64,000 nucleotides of DNA, taken from the NCBI RefSeq assembly GCF_039555335.1, contig NC_092647.1:13230094-13294093 (forward strand). The letters run 5' to 3'. The translations under genes and the position numbers were made by a program. Below, in pieces: positions 11,505 to 21,643 of the stretch; positions within the stretch are counted from its first letter, which is position 1; each line of letters begins with the position of its first letter. Below the pieces are notes generated by a model. That model was not told where the DNA came from, searched no databases, and saw only the letters and a list, made by a program, of their open reading frames with translations. The stretch is from Amphiura filiformis (Eukaryota; Echinodermata; Ophiuroidea; Amphilepidida; Amphiuridae).

Positions 11505-11765
11505 GATAGGCTTCATACACTCAGGAGGCTTGAAAAGACCTAAACTAACCCATACAAATGAGAGATACCTCATAGATGCCAATACTGCAACAATGGCTTC
11601 GTTGTGTTTAGTAAGTTGCTAATACATGAATGAATACATCAAATGATAAGCCTTACATTTGCCAAAACTGTAATAAAGGCTTCACATAGTCTTGTAAGTT
11701 GGAAAGACATGAACGGATCCATACCAAAGAGAAACTTTACTGATGCTAATTCTGCACATAAGTGG
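11505..11765 (+). pseudogene. Decayed zinc fingers trailing ZNF gene 1
   Basis: Finger-coding DNA continues past the stop, with TGCCAATACTGCAACAATGG, GGCTTCACATAG and GAACGGATCCATACC. It is broken by frameshifts and stops. The last coding finger of gene 1 ends where a small deletion replaces the usual AAAGAGAAGCC linker codons, so the protein was probably three or four fingers longer before this change. Confidence 0.85.
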
Positions 11766-11975
11766 CTCACATCGACTACACCAGGTAAATAATTCTTTTA
11801 GTACGGTCAGGGAAAACTAACCAATAGAAATACGTCTAGCGAATCACGTGGTTGCCAGTGACGTCATCGAAATTGACTCTTTATGTGTAAAAAAATCATA
11901 CATTCGACCTTTGATGCCTACATTTCGACTCTGGGTAGAAAAGTATGAAAATATCGCTTCAATGTTGGTCTTTAT

Positions 11976-11981
11976 AATAAA
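11976..11981 (+). terminator. Candidate polyadenylation signal of ZNF gene 1
   Basis: AATAAA lies about 470 bp after the stop and is followed by GT-rich sequence with ACATGTACATGAACATGTGTG, as expected downstream of a cleavage site. This rests on position and composition only. Confidence 0.4.
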
Positions 11982-11989
11982 CTTTTGTT

Positions 11990-13640
11990 TCACATGTACA
12001 TGAACATGTGTGTTGAAAGACTACGGTAAGCTTACAACGGCGTTTTGAATTCCCAGCCAGCGCTTTGAAACCAACCAGTGACCAAAATTCGGATTTGATT
12101 GTGTTTTGCAGACGGGTGAGAGATGTGTAGCGGCGCATTGCATAGTGGGAAATATCTATTGTATTTTTATTCTCGGCCTTAGTCTATTAAACATGTTAAA
12201 CCGGCGGAAAAAAATCGCCATGCGCCGTGCTAACATGTTAAACAAACACGGCGGAAAAAATCGCCATGCGTGCTGTTGTTGAAGAACTAGTGGATTCAAT
12301 GATCTACTATCGCGGCAGTTTCTAACAAAGATATAAGGATGACGGTGCTTAAAGAAAGGCACAGTGCAACAACTAGAACTGCTGTGGCTCAAGAGCCATT
12401 AATATTAGGCGATGGATTCTGAATGAATTTGATGACCTATCACAGTGTATTTTACCCATACGAAAAATCATTTCGTACCGTGCATGCACAGATCACTGAC
12501 AGTGACGCAATCAACCAAACAGCATTTGGAAAATCGTTAACCCAATGACGTCATCGCTGCATTTTTATTAATAAAATTCAGAATCGTTCAAAAAATTTTA
12601 AAAAGTTTTTAATTGCAAATATTTAATTTTCTTTAGTATGATTGTCACTGTATATCCCAAAGAAACATCGTGTATTATCGTAGCGTTGAATGCGCTGAAG
12701 CTTGTGAGGCGGGTCCGTTGCATATTTGGCGGTTCTGTTGTTTTTGTGACATCAAAAATCCATCTTTCGCATGGGCGCTGTGTGTGGGGGTGTGTGTGTG
12801 AACGGGGGTCAGCTATGCACGCGTGGATTCTGTTGATCATGCAGAAACTGCTGACTGAGTGTACCAATCGTAGCAGGGTGTAAAAATATACAACAAAGTC
12901 AGTGTTTAATCTCAAATATGTTATGGTGTAAATATAAGCATTTGAATAATTTAATAATAATTTGAACCTGAAAAATAAATGAACATGAAAAAGTTCGTGA
13001 GTGCTTTTTCAACATAATATGACTGTTGTATAAATATGGGTGCTGCAGCTTTGGAGCATTACTTTAAAGTTGGTAATGGGTAAATTACACTGTTCCTATG
13101 CATGACCTTTGCCCTCAACCATTACAAGCAGTGTATTACTCTTTATCAGGTGGGGTTTTTCTGACCAACTATGTAACCCAAAGAGGGTAATTTGACCTGA
13201 TAACCTCTGGATGACCTTTGACCCAATGACCACCAGATCGCCTTCAACACAGATTCAACCTTAAGCACTGTAAAAACCAGTCATCGTGAGCTACAATATG
13301 GTATAATTAGACATATCGGCTGAGTATTTTTGCTGAAGTTGTTAAAAGCGCTGTTCAAAATGGACTCAAATATCCTAAAACGGACTTCAAACAAAGACAG
13401 ACACGTGATCTGGTGATGTATATAATATGAATAGGCTTTTTAGTCCGACATGGTTATATTGTATTAATGTTTCTCATTGTTAATAATTTCTATAACTTTT
13501 TTTATGATTTTTAACTACATGTAAATTATAACGGACAGATGATCTTTCCAATATTGATTGATACAACAATAAAATTGAATGTTCGTATGTTGCATATTCT
13601 ATCATTTGCGTGAAGTAATTGTATGTTTATGCATCTGTGC
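11990..13640. other. Intergenic stretch without recognisable gene
   Basis: I see no gene-like frame. A short duplication is present: GGCGGAAAAAAATCGCCATG and GGCGGAAAAAATCGCCATG occur at about 12200 and 12250 next to repeated AACATGTTAAAC. Frames on both strands at 12598-12915 overlap each other and resemble no protein. Confidence 0.5.
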
Positions 13641-13644
13641 ATAC

Positions 13645-13920
13645 AGGGCCGGATTGACCTTTTTGGGGGCCCTGGGCCAGGTCAGAATTTGGAGGCCCCC
13701 AAACTCACCGTGAGGAAGACATGTGGACTCAAATGGCCAAGTTTTGGTTGAGAGGGTGATGAGCATATTTTGTTGTGATTTTACTAGGACGTTTGCGCGC
13801 GAAGCACGTGAAAATTTTCAATTTCAGACTATTTTTGCCCAAGAATTCGCTATGTAATGGGCTAGTGCCCGGGAAGCGCGAAAAATTTTGCAATATTACC
13901 ATGTTTTGTTCCAAAACTTG
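13645..13920. repeat. Dispersed repeat fragment (GCCGGATTGACC...GCGCGAAG type)
   Basis: It starts with CAGGGCCGGATTGACCTTTT and a G-rich GGGGGCCCTGGGCC patch. It then carries GCGCGCGAAGCACGTGAAAA and GCGCGAAAAATTTTGCAATA, related to the repeats at 8950-9480 and 42800-43165. Confidence 0.5.
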
Positions 13921-13973
13921 CCATCGTTTTATCTTTTCAGTTTCTGTTTCCGTATCCGTTTTTGTAAGTCATT

Positions 13974-14303
13974 GAGCGTGTTTATGGTGGGAGCAGATGT
14001 GCGGTACATTGCGGTATAATTTCTATCCGGTCAGAAATTATTCCACTATAAACACTAGCAGCAGTATATGTATGTACCGAAGGATATTGTCGCGAGATAT
14101 TTGCACTATAAACACACCAGTATAAATTGTGTGCGGTATTACCGGAAGTAGGAGCTTCTTCATGATGCGTAGGATGCGCGCAGGACATTCGGAACGATTC
14201 TCACCCCCAAGAGTTATCAATACAGAAGCTACATGTTCACCGCCATGATCATATTGTTGAATGGGCTGTTTTTAAAAGCTTGCGCCACAATATTTACACA
14301 TTG
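13974..14303. repeat. GAGCGTGTTTATAGTG-family element, copy 1 (partial)
   Basis: It begins GAGCGTGTTTATGGTGGGAG and matches, in reverse orientation, the segment at 36490-36852. Shared parts are GTACCGAAGGATATTG, CACCAGTATAAATTGTGTGC, GTAGGATGCGCGCAG and the CATGATCATATTGTTGAATG stretch. CACTATAAACAC motifs recur inside. No open frame is conserved between copies. Confidence 0.7.
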
Positions 14304-14369
14304 TGTTCTTTTTTCAAAATAAGTACGAAAATCAGTGATAAATGAAAGTTGCTGTTCAAATTGAACTTG

Positions 14370-14970
14370 TTAAAGGGTCTGAGTGACAGATCAAATGGAA
14401 AAAATAGGGGGTCTCCGGGTGACAGAGCATGTGCTCGTAAAAAAATATGGTGTCTTGGGTGACAGCGATGCTGAAAGAGGGGGTCTTAACAGCCCTACAT
14501 CTGTACATATACGCGTCACCTCCAAAGTTGGAGTGCCCCCGGGGAGTTTGGCCGAAAAAAGAAAATGGCCCGGAATGAGAGAGTGGGACCAAGTATACTA
14601 TCGAGACACACACGGATAATGATAAAGAAGTTCGGTCACTGTTACACCCCCGGAGCCTGGGGCCGGGGTACTTAACTTAAATTTTGGTAGGGTGTGCGGC
14701 GCACAGCGCCAAACTTTGGGAACTAATAATTGACTGATTTTCAGGCATAATAGGGGGTTGGTGGATTCAAATTTTAATATTGGGGTGTAGTGAACTCAGT
14801 AAAATTGGGCAAATTATATGATGTGGAGCTAAAGATTCCAAATTTGAGCTAAAGAGCTACATTTGTCATGATCCAAATATGGGTTCTGGAATTGCCGAAG
14901 CCTGAAAAGGGGACTCAAGTTGACCGCGGCACATACCCGTACTACCTTCACATGCGAGTGCCCCCCCACC
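14370..14970. repeat. G-rich dispersed repeat related to 2015-2410
   Basis: Several GGGGGTC(T/A) and GGTGACAG motifs, a GGAGTGCCCCCGGGG patch, and a GTGCCCCCCCACC right edge are seen. Two overlapping frames on opposite strands at 14356-14619 are products of these motifs. Confidence 0.45.
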
Positions 14971-14976
14971 AATTAA

Positions 14977-16140
14977 AGCCACATTATAACATTTGCTGAG
15001 GAGGACGCCCTCACTGAATTTTTAATTCATTTTTTTACACGATTAAATTGTACTTTATTAAACCAATATAGCCTGCAAAAATCAAGACTCTAGGTGCTGT
15101 AGTTTTGTCAAAATCCGAGATTTTGAATAAAACGCCGGATTCGGCGCTTTATTATTACGATGGAATTATTAGTCGAACGCATACACGATGTTCATAACAT
15201 ACAGTACGTACACGGCGTGCGGGACGGTGATATACACAACAAAAGGTCGTACTATAACATGACCGAAGGAGTGGTACGTATCCCAGCAAACACAAAAACG
15301 TTTTAAAAACGTTTTAAATAAGTTATATTTTGGCTTTTGGTTTAGGTAAAAACGTTTTAATAATATTAAAATGTCGGGTTATATAAAGGTCATGATAACG
15401 TTTTAAAACGTTTTATATGAAAACACACTACAACAATATTTTTTAATGTTTTTAAAAATGTTATTGTAAACTATTTTCGCAAACGTTTTTTGCCAAATAT
15501 TTTTTCAACACTTAAATAACATTATGTTAAAATATTTGCACTCAGCAACCACAGAAATGTTCTTAAAATGTTTTATTCATAACGTTTTAATAACATTTAA
15601 ATGTCGGGTTATATAAAGGTCATGAAAACGTTTTTAAAACGTTATTGCAAATATTTTTGGCAAATTTTTTCCGCAAAATATTTTTTCAACCCCAAAATAA
15701 CATTTTGTGTATCAAGTTTTCACAAATGTTTTTGGATGGAATGTTATTAAAACGTTTTTATACCCTTTATATAACCCGGGCTTACCCGGCATTTGAACGT
15801 TTTCTATAAAACATTTTGTGTTTGTTGGGCAGTAGATTATCAAAAAATGTTTTTAAATGTTATGAAAACGTTTTATACCCTTAATATACCCTTTATATAA
15901 CCCGACATTTAAACATTTTCTGACAACCTTTTATAACATTTTGCGAATGATGTCGAAAACGTTTGGTGTTTGCAGGGATTGGCGACATGTGCGCTGGTAG
16001 TAAATTCCAATTTTCTTTGCTTTGCCGTAGTTGTTAGAATAAAAAATAAAAGGGGATATATCTGACAGTAAAAGCTAACATTTTATGGCAAAGAAATGCT
16101 AATCTATTTTGTTTGAAAATGTTATAAATATTATATGGCT
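14977..16140. repeat. TTAA-flanked element, family K4, carrying a nested element
   Basis: Ends AGCCACATTATAACATTT and AAAATGTTATAAATATTATATGGCT are inverted repeats next to TTAA (14973-14976 and 16141-16144). The first 250 bp match 45360-45612 closely. The element is lengthened by the CAGCAAACA-family insertion at 15282-15977, which therefore arrived later. Confidence 0.75.
15282..15977. repeat. CAGCAAACA/ACGTTTT element, copy 1
   Basis: The left end is CCCAGCAAACACAAAAACG and the right end GTTTGGTGTTTGCAGGG. The body is full of AAAACGTTTT palindromes and twice carries ATGTCGGGTTATATAAAGG. A second end-like motif, CAGCAACCACAGAAATG, lies in the middle (about 15545), so the element is a dimer of two related halves. 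Other copies: 18090-18780, 35260-35940 (reverse), and half-copies at 21644-21905 and 62814-63090. Confidence 0.85.
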
Positions 16141-16514
16141 TTAAAGGCTTGTTCAGTGATTCCAGTGTATAAACTAACTTTATATATAAATTACTAAAAA
16201 GTAAAGGATACATTGTCATTAACAAATTTTGAATTGAAAAACGTGGCAAAAAACAAAAACAAAAAACACCAGGAAAACAGCAGTGAAGTTGAAGCCCAAT
16301 ACATGGCTATTACAGAACTGAATTGCAGATTCATGTAAAATGTCTGATTTTGTCTTCAATACACGGATTAACCGCACTAGCAAGTTATGTTAGCATATCT
16401 GTGACACTTAAAACTAACAAAGCTGCCAAAATCTGAATTTTTATGAATTTTACTCCGGATGAGCAAATCACTGAATAGGCCATAAAACATAATCGATAAA
16501 CTTGACTAAATCAA

Positions 16515-16847
16515 TAAAGTTGTGTGCGTATTTTAAATGTTTTGTTTCTTTGCATAGTACTTGACCTTTGTTCATGGCCGTCTATATGATATAAGATGAG
16601 CATCAGATACACAGTGTAAGAAACCAGCATTTCTTATGAAGCAACACTCGCCATTATTCTACCTCGACCATTGATGCTGTCTTCAAGTTCCAACTAAATA
16701 TTTTTATGCGTCACGCATCAGTCTAGTTAAGAGAAGGTGAATTCACACGGAAACCTGAGAAAATTACTAACGATTTGAGCATCGGAAAAAAAGAAGAGTG
16801 GATTGTATATCAATTATAGCTCGTAGTCGTCATTCGTTCATTTCAAA
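16515..16847 (+). promoter_or_regulatory. ZNF gene 2: promoter and non-coding first exon
   Basis: The segment is closely related to those at 27215, 41925 and 52926. It has TGACCTTTGTTCA (16562-16574), a TATA-like GATATAAGATGAGC (about 16593), TGCGTCACGCATCAGTCTAG, AATTCACACGGAAACC and ATTTGAGCATCGGA. It ends TTTCAAA|GTAAGT, with donor GT at 16848. An in-frame TAG upstream of the junction supports translation starting in exon 2. Homology with the gene 3 copy begins earlier (about 16380), so the proximal promoter was duplicated too. The intron to 19746 is about 2.9 kb. Confidence 0.75.
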
Positions 16848-16981
16848 GTAAGTAACATCTTCGTTTAAACTGGCTCTACCCGTGTTGATTAACCACCGCA
16901 TACATACTGTTGCAGTTTAGGCTCACGTGAATACAAACTTTCAAAAGCAAATCAATTGCAATTAATTAAATATCGGCTTAA

Positions 16982-17781
16982 AAGGGCATTTCGTGATCCA
17001 CAGCCTCATCCCCCCACTTTTCTCAAAACAAGTTGAGATTTTTACATCACTGGAAACCTCTGGCTGCATAATGTTTATGTACAAAATATTTCTGGCAGAT
17101 TAATTCGTTTAACAAAGATATCGTGAAATTTGAATTTCGTTCTGGTGCACCAGAACGAAATTACAACGCATTGTCTATGGAGCAGTGTAATACACATAAT
17201 CATGCATAACTCGCGAACGCAAAATCGGAATCAACGGAAATTTTGGGAATAGGTTTTTTTCGTGGATATCTAATAGACTATGGGCCATGCATCTCTACGG
17301 CCCTTGGTTTTCCACTTTTGTAGTCCCCTCTTGGGCAGAACATGAAAACACAACAAATCAAGAGTAAAGATATGTCTGAATTAGTATCCAAAAGTTCCCA
17401 CGTTTTACTTTGCACATTTAGGAGTTATTTGGGGTTAAAAATGAGTTTTTCGTGATTTTTTTCCACTTTTGCCCAAAAATGTCAAATATTAAAATAGCTG
17501 TAACTTTCAAAATAAATTGAATAGAAATTTCATTTCTATTGTAGATGTTACATGTCATATGGATTTCCAAATAACCCCAAATAACTCCTAAATGAGTAAA
17601 GTAAAACGTGGGAACTTTTTGGATATTAATTCAGACATATATTTACTCTTGATTTGTTATGTTTTTATGTTCTGCCCAAGAGTGGACTACGGAAGTGAAA
17701 GATAAATGCCCATGTCTCATAGTCTATACTGAAAAATGACATAAATAGAGGATGCTAGGATCACGAAATACGGTACTCCTT
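16982..17781. repeat. K3 MITE interrupted by another foldback element
   Basis: Ends AAGGGCATTTCGTGATCC and GGATCACGAAATACGGTACTCC belong to family K3, with TTAA at 16978-16981. The paralogous intron after the gene 5 first exon (about 53380) reads straight through this point, giving an empty site. The insertion therefore post-dates the duplication. A second element sits inside at 17273-17726. Confidence 0.8.
17273..17726. repeat. Foldback element nested in the K3 MITE
   Basis: Arms of about 155 bp (TAGACTATGGGC... and ...CTCATAGTCTA) are inverted repeats. Each carries CTCTTGGGCAGAACATGAAA-type sequence and TAGGAGTTATTTGGGGTT. The uninterrupted K3 copy reads GATATGTACTGAAC at this point, so the target was TA, as for Tc1/mariner-type MITEs. 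Confidence 0.75.
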
Positions 17782-18022
17782 TCATCTGTGCTTGTAAATA
17801 TATGACTATAAAGTGAAAAATGCTACTTTGCTAGGGTCAAACAATACTAGAGTTGTGATTCAGGTCAATAGCAGTCCGTATGAGGTGGTTTTGTGTTAAC
17901 TTTTCTATTTCCCAAATAGAAATTATGTATTTATCTAATTACAAAATTATACTTTAATATAATGTACTTTTCATATATGTGGTCCCTGAATGTCATGGAA
18001 GAACATTAATGATTTACACGTA

Positions 18023-18057
18023 GCTGAGACTATTATACCTGGTATAATAGTCTCAGC
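18023..18057. repeat. Perfect 35-bp palindrome flanked by ACGTA repeats
   Basis: GCTGAGACTATTATACC is followed by one T and its exact reverse complement. ACGTA directly flanks both sides (18018-18022 and 18058-18062), which looks like a target-site duplication around a minimal insertion. Confidence 0.7.
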
Positions 18058-18089
18058 ACGTAGTGCACTAACCCAGCTAACACAATGTT

Positions 18090-18780
18090 CCCAGCAAACA
18101 CAAAAACGTTTTAAAAACGTTTTAAATAAGTTATATTTTGGCTTTTGGTTTAGGTAAAAACGTTTTAATATCATTAAAATGTCGGGTTATATAAAGGTCA
18201 TGATAACGTTTTAAAACGTTTTGTATGAAAACACACTACAACAATATTTTTAAATGTTTTCAAAAAATGTTATTGAAAACTATTTTTGCAAACATTTTTG
18301 CCAAATATTGTGTCAATACTTAAATAACATTATGTTAAAATATTTGAACCCAGCAAACACAGAAATGTTCTTAAAATGTTTTTTCAAAACCTTTTAATAA
18401 CATTTAAATGTCGGGTTATATAAAGGTCATGAAAACGTTTTTAAAACATTATTGAAAATATTTTGGGCAAACATTTTTCGCAAAATATTTTTCAACTAAA
18501 ATAACATTCTGTTTAGAATGTTTTGTATCAAGTTTTCAAGAATGTTTTTGGAATGTTATTAAAACGTTTTATACCCTTTATATAACCCGACATTTAAACG
18601 TTTTCTGTAAAACATTTTTTTTGTTTGCTGAGCAGTAGATTATCAAAAAATGATTTTTAAGGTTATGAAAACGTTTTTTACTCTTAATATACCCTTTATA
18701 TAACCCGACATTTAAACGTTTTCTGACAACCTTTTATAACCTTTTGCGAATGATGTCGAAAACGTTTTGTGTTTGCTGGG
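18090..18780. repeat. CAGCAAACA/ACGTTTT element, copy 2
   Basis: This is a full dimeric copy ending GTGTTTGCTGGG. GTTC occurs just outside both CCAGC/GCTGG ends and may be a 4-bp target duplication. The mid-element end-like motif CCCAGCAAACACAG is at about 18352. A partial end motif (CCCAGCTAACACAATG) lies just upstream. Confidence 0.85.
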
Positions 18781-18837
18781 TTCTTATTAAACACGTTTAT
18801 TCAAAACATTTTAATACGGTATTACATTCTAATTGAC

Positions 18838-19748
18838 CAAAAATACATGTTTTTAAACAAAATGTGTCACTTAAAACCCACTTAAACATCAATAACATGC
18901 AAATTAAGCGTCACAATGGCATAATATTGCAAGTTACACATTATTGTAGGCAATTGCATATACATATATTTATGCAGTTAGAGATTTTACTTTATAATGT
19001 AAAAAAAAAAATAATCGACCAACCGACGTTTTTTTTCAAACCAAGTGAGGCCAAACATACACTTAGGAAAGAAATTAATACGTTAAATAATATTTGCACC
19101 TTTTTGCAATCCCAGAATTCAGAGGTCAAAGTGTATACAGCGGTCAAAATTCAAAATGACTTTTAATTTGGTAAAATCCAATTGCAAACTATTCATGTCA
19201 TTTCAGGATTCAGAAAATATTATGGTCTGAGTTATATACCAGCGATCAATGTGTAGCAATTAGTGAATGGGGCTGGGGCAAGCTTAATTTATTGTTTTGT
19301 GATAGCGATCCAAAACCGAATAGTTTGCACAATCTACATGTAGATCTAGATTTTTTACTAATTATAAGGAAACGCCACCACTGAATGGGTATTGTTCTGT
19401 TTCACTGTGTTTAAAATAATTAACGAAACATCTCATGTTTGTAAACTATTCCTTATTTAGATATTATTGTTGTAACAATTCGAGTATTGTGAGACCTTTT
19501 CATCAAAATCGGACGACATTTTCTGTGATGACCCGTGTGGAGCCATAATGTTGACCTTCGACCTTTTCGCTAATAACTAAGGATGTTTAATAAAATGAAA
19601 GCTCTGTCACCGTTGGTCATTAGTCCAGGAATGTAGATGTATCACTATTAAATATTCTTTTTAGTGCCACACCCGGGCACCCATGATGATAGCGGTCTCC
19701 CAGATTTGTTCCCTTATTTATTATTGGTCTTTGTCATTCGTTTCAGGA
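18838..19748 (+). other. Conserved 3' part of ZNF gene 2 intron, with splice acceptor
   Basis: Sequence from TGACCAAAAATACATGTTTT onward matches the 3' intron of gene 5 (59458-60810). From about 19200 it also matches gene 3 (31480-32022). A shared GAGCCATAATGTTGACCTTC block and the CATTCGTTTCAG acceptor (AG at 19745-19746) follow. A 100-codon frame at 18864-19166 is not preserved in gene 5, so I read this as intron. Confidence 0.7.
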
Positions 19749-21230
19749 ATGCCTCCAACAATAAGAAGACCACGAGAATGGGATTACCTGATGCCTCACG
19801 TTTGCAAATATTGCAGACGGAGGTTCTTTAATAATAATCCTGCATATCTGAGTCATCTACGTCATCATGAGCTGTGGATTCGTGCATACTGGTATGACTA
19901 TAAGAAGAAGATGATACCGATACCAAGAAAGAAAAACGTCGGCGATGATAGCAGAAGAGATGATTGTTTGAATTCGTCATCGCTTCACGTTTATATTAAC
20001 GAAGAATGTACGGGTGGAAATGACTGTGATAGAGGCTTCACACAATCAATGAGCTGGAAAAAACGAATCCATAGAAAAGAGACGCCTTACAAATGTCAAT
20101 ACTGCAACAAAAATTTCACACATTCATGTCACTTAAAAAGACATGAACGAATTCATACGAAAGAGAAGCCTTATAAATGTCAACACTGCAGTAAAGGCTT
20201 CACACAGTCTGGTAACTTGAAAACACATGAACGAATTCATACCAAAGAGAAGCCTTATATTTGCCAATACTGTAATAAAGGCTTCGCATCGTCTGGGCAC
20301 CTGAAAGAACATGAACGAATTCATACGAAAGAGAAGAATTACATATGTCAATACTGCAACAAAGGCTTCATATGGTCAAGTCACTTGAAAACACACGAAC
20401 GAATTCACACGAAAGAGAAGCCTTATAAATGTCAATACTGCAACAAAGGCTTCACGGAGTCTAATACCTTGAAAAGACATGAACGAATTCATACCAAAGA
20501 AAAGCCTTATATTTGCCAATACTGTAATAAAGGCTTCGCATCGTCTGGGCACCTGAAAGAACATGAACGAATTCATACGAAAGAGAAGAATTACATATGT
20601 CAATACTGCAACAAAGGCTTCATATGGTCATGTAACTTGAAAACACACGAACGAATTCATACGAAAGAGAAGCCTTATAAATGTCAATACTGCAACAAAG
20701 GCTTCACGGAGTCTAATACCTTGAAAAGACATGAACGAATTCATACCAAAGAAAAGCCTTATATTTGTCAATACTGTAATAAAGGCTTCACAACGTCTGG
20801 GCACCTGAAAGAACATGAACGAATCCATACGAAAGAGAAGCCTTATATATGTCAATACTGTAATAAAGGCTTCACACGGTCAAGTAGCTTGAAAGAACAC
20901 GAACGAATTCATACGAAAGAGAAGCCTTATAAATGTCAATACTGCAGTAAAGGCTTCACACAGTCTAGTAACTTGAAAACACATGAACGAATTCATACGA
21001 AAGAGAAGCCTTATAAATGTCAATACTGCAATAAAGGATTCACAGAGGCAGGTGCCTTGAAAGATCACGAACGAATTCATACGAAAGAGAAGCCTTATAT
21101 TTGCCAATACTGCAGTAAAGGTTTTATAAAGATAGGTAACTTGAAACAACATGAACGAATTCACACGAAAGTGAAGCCTATAATATATGTCAACACTGTA
21201 ATAAAAGCTTCACAACTTCAGGTATCTTGA
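19749..21230 (+). CDS. C2H2 zinc-finger protein, ZNF gene 2 (13 fingers)
   Basis: The protein has 493 residues. The ATG is two bases after the acceptor. The conserved N-terminal region (atypical CKYC finger, WYDYKKK) is followed by a degenerate C-x5-C segment and 13 standard fingers. Fingers 3-5 and 6-8 are near-identical, a 252-bp duplication of three fingers (start points 20262 and 20514). Contact quartets (-1,2,3,6) read HCHR, QGNT, SGHE, WSHT, ENTR, SGHE, WCNT, ENTR, TGHE, RSSE, QSNT, EGAD, KGNQ. A two-base insertion after finger 13 shifts the frame, so the last 16 or so residues are not finger-like. A nuclear DNA-binding role is inferred from the fold, with target and effector unknown. 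It belongs to subtype B with genes 4 and 5. Confidence 0.92.
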   Translation: MPPTIRRPREWDYLMPHVCKYCRRRFFNNNPAYLSHLRHHELWIRAYWYDYKKKMIPIPRKKNVGDDSRRDDCLNSSSLHVYINEECTGGNDCDRGFTQSMSWKKRIHRKETPYKCQYCNKNFTHSCHLKRHERIHTKEKPYKCQHCSKGFTQSGNLKTHERIHTKEKPYICQYCNKGFASSGHLKEHERIHTKEKNYICQYCNKGFIWSSHLKTHERIHTKEKPYKCQYCNKGFTESNTLKRHERIHTKEKPYICQYCNKGFASSGHLKEHERIHTKEKNYICQYCNKGFIWSCNLKTHERIHTKEKPYKCQYCNKGFTESNTLKRHERIHTKEKPYICQYCNKGFTTSGHLKEHERIHTKEKPYICQYCNKGFTRSSSLKEHERIHTKEKPYKCQYCSKGFTQSSNLKTHERIHTKEKPYKCQYCNKGFTEAGALKDHERIHTKEKPYICQYCSKGFIKIGNLKQHERIHTKVKPIIYVNTVIKASQLQVS

Positions 21231-21490
21231 AATCACATGAGCGAATTCATAGCAAATAGAAGCATACAAACGTAAGGTTTGTAATAAAGGCTTCACGCGT
21301 CTGGTATTTTGAAAGAATACGAACGAAGGAGTGTTCCAATATCTGTGATTCACACCACACAAAGCAGAAACCCTTTATGTAGATTCTTCTGCATTGATGT
21401 TTCACAACATCAGGTAACACGAAAAGGCACGAACGAATTCAAGCCGAAGTGAAGTATTACTGACACCAATGATGCCAATAAGGGAACAAA
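21231..21490 (+). pseudogene. Out-of-frame last finger and 3' flank of ZNF gene 2
   Basis: In another frame the DNA still encodes the end of a finger, closing HSK-stop at about 21258. That equals the natural end of gene 4. The following 230 bp (AAAGCAGAAACC, GCCGAAGTGAAGT, ATGATGCCAATAAG) match the 3' flank of gene 4 at 45104-45330, so genes 2 and 4 share their 3' region. Confidence 0.8.
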
Positions 21491-21643
21491 CCAAAAGATC
21501 GATGACGTCCTATAAACGAAACTAGTTTCGTTTAGGGGGGAGGGGGTAAAAATACTCGATTACGTTTGTACATAAACATCGGTCTCAAGAATGTGTCATT
21601 ATTATTGTTATATCAAATTTTTCAACATTCCATTAATACGTTT

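Noticed and set aside
10269..11582. Minus-strand open frames across the zinc-finger arrays (also 20133-21164, 44564-44785, 61454-61729)
   Set aside because: They are the antisense reading of the 84-bp finger repeat, with recurring MNSFMCFQVT-like words. No independent signal supports them.
12598..12915. Overlapping frames of 81 and 105 codons on opposite strands
   Set aside because: They overlap each other almost fully, lack splice or promoter context and look random in composition.
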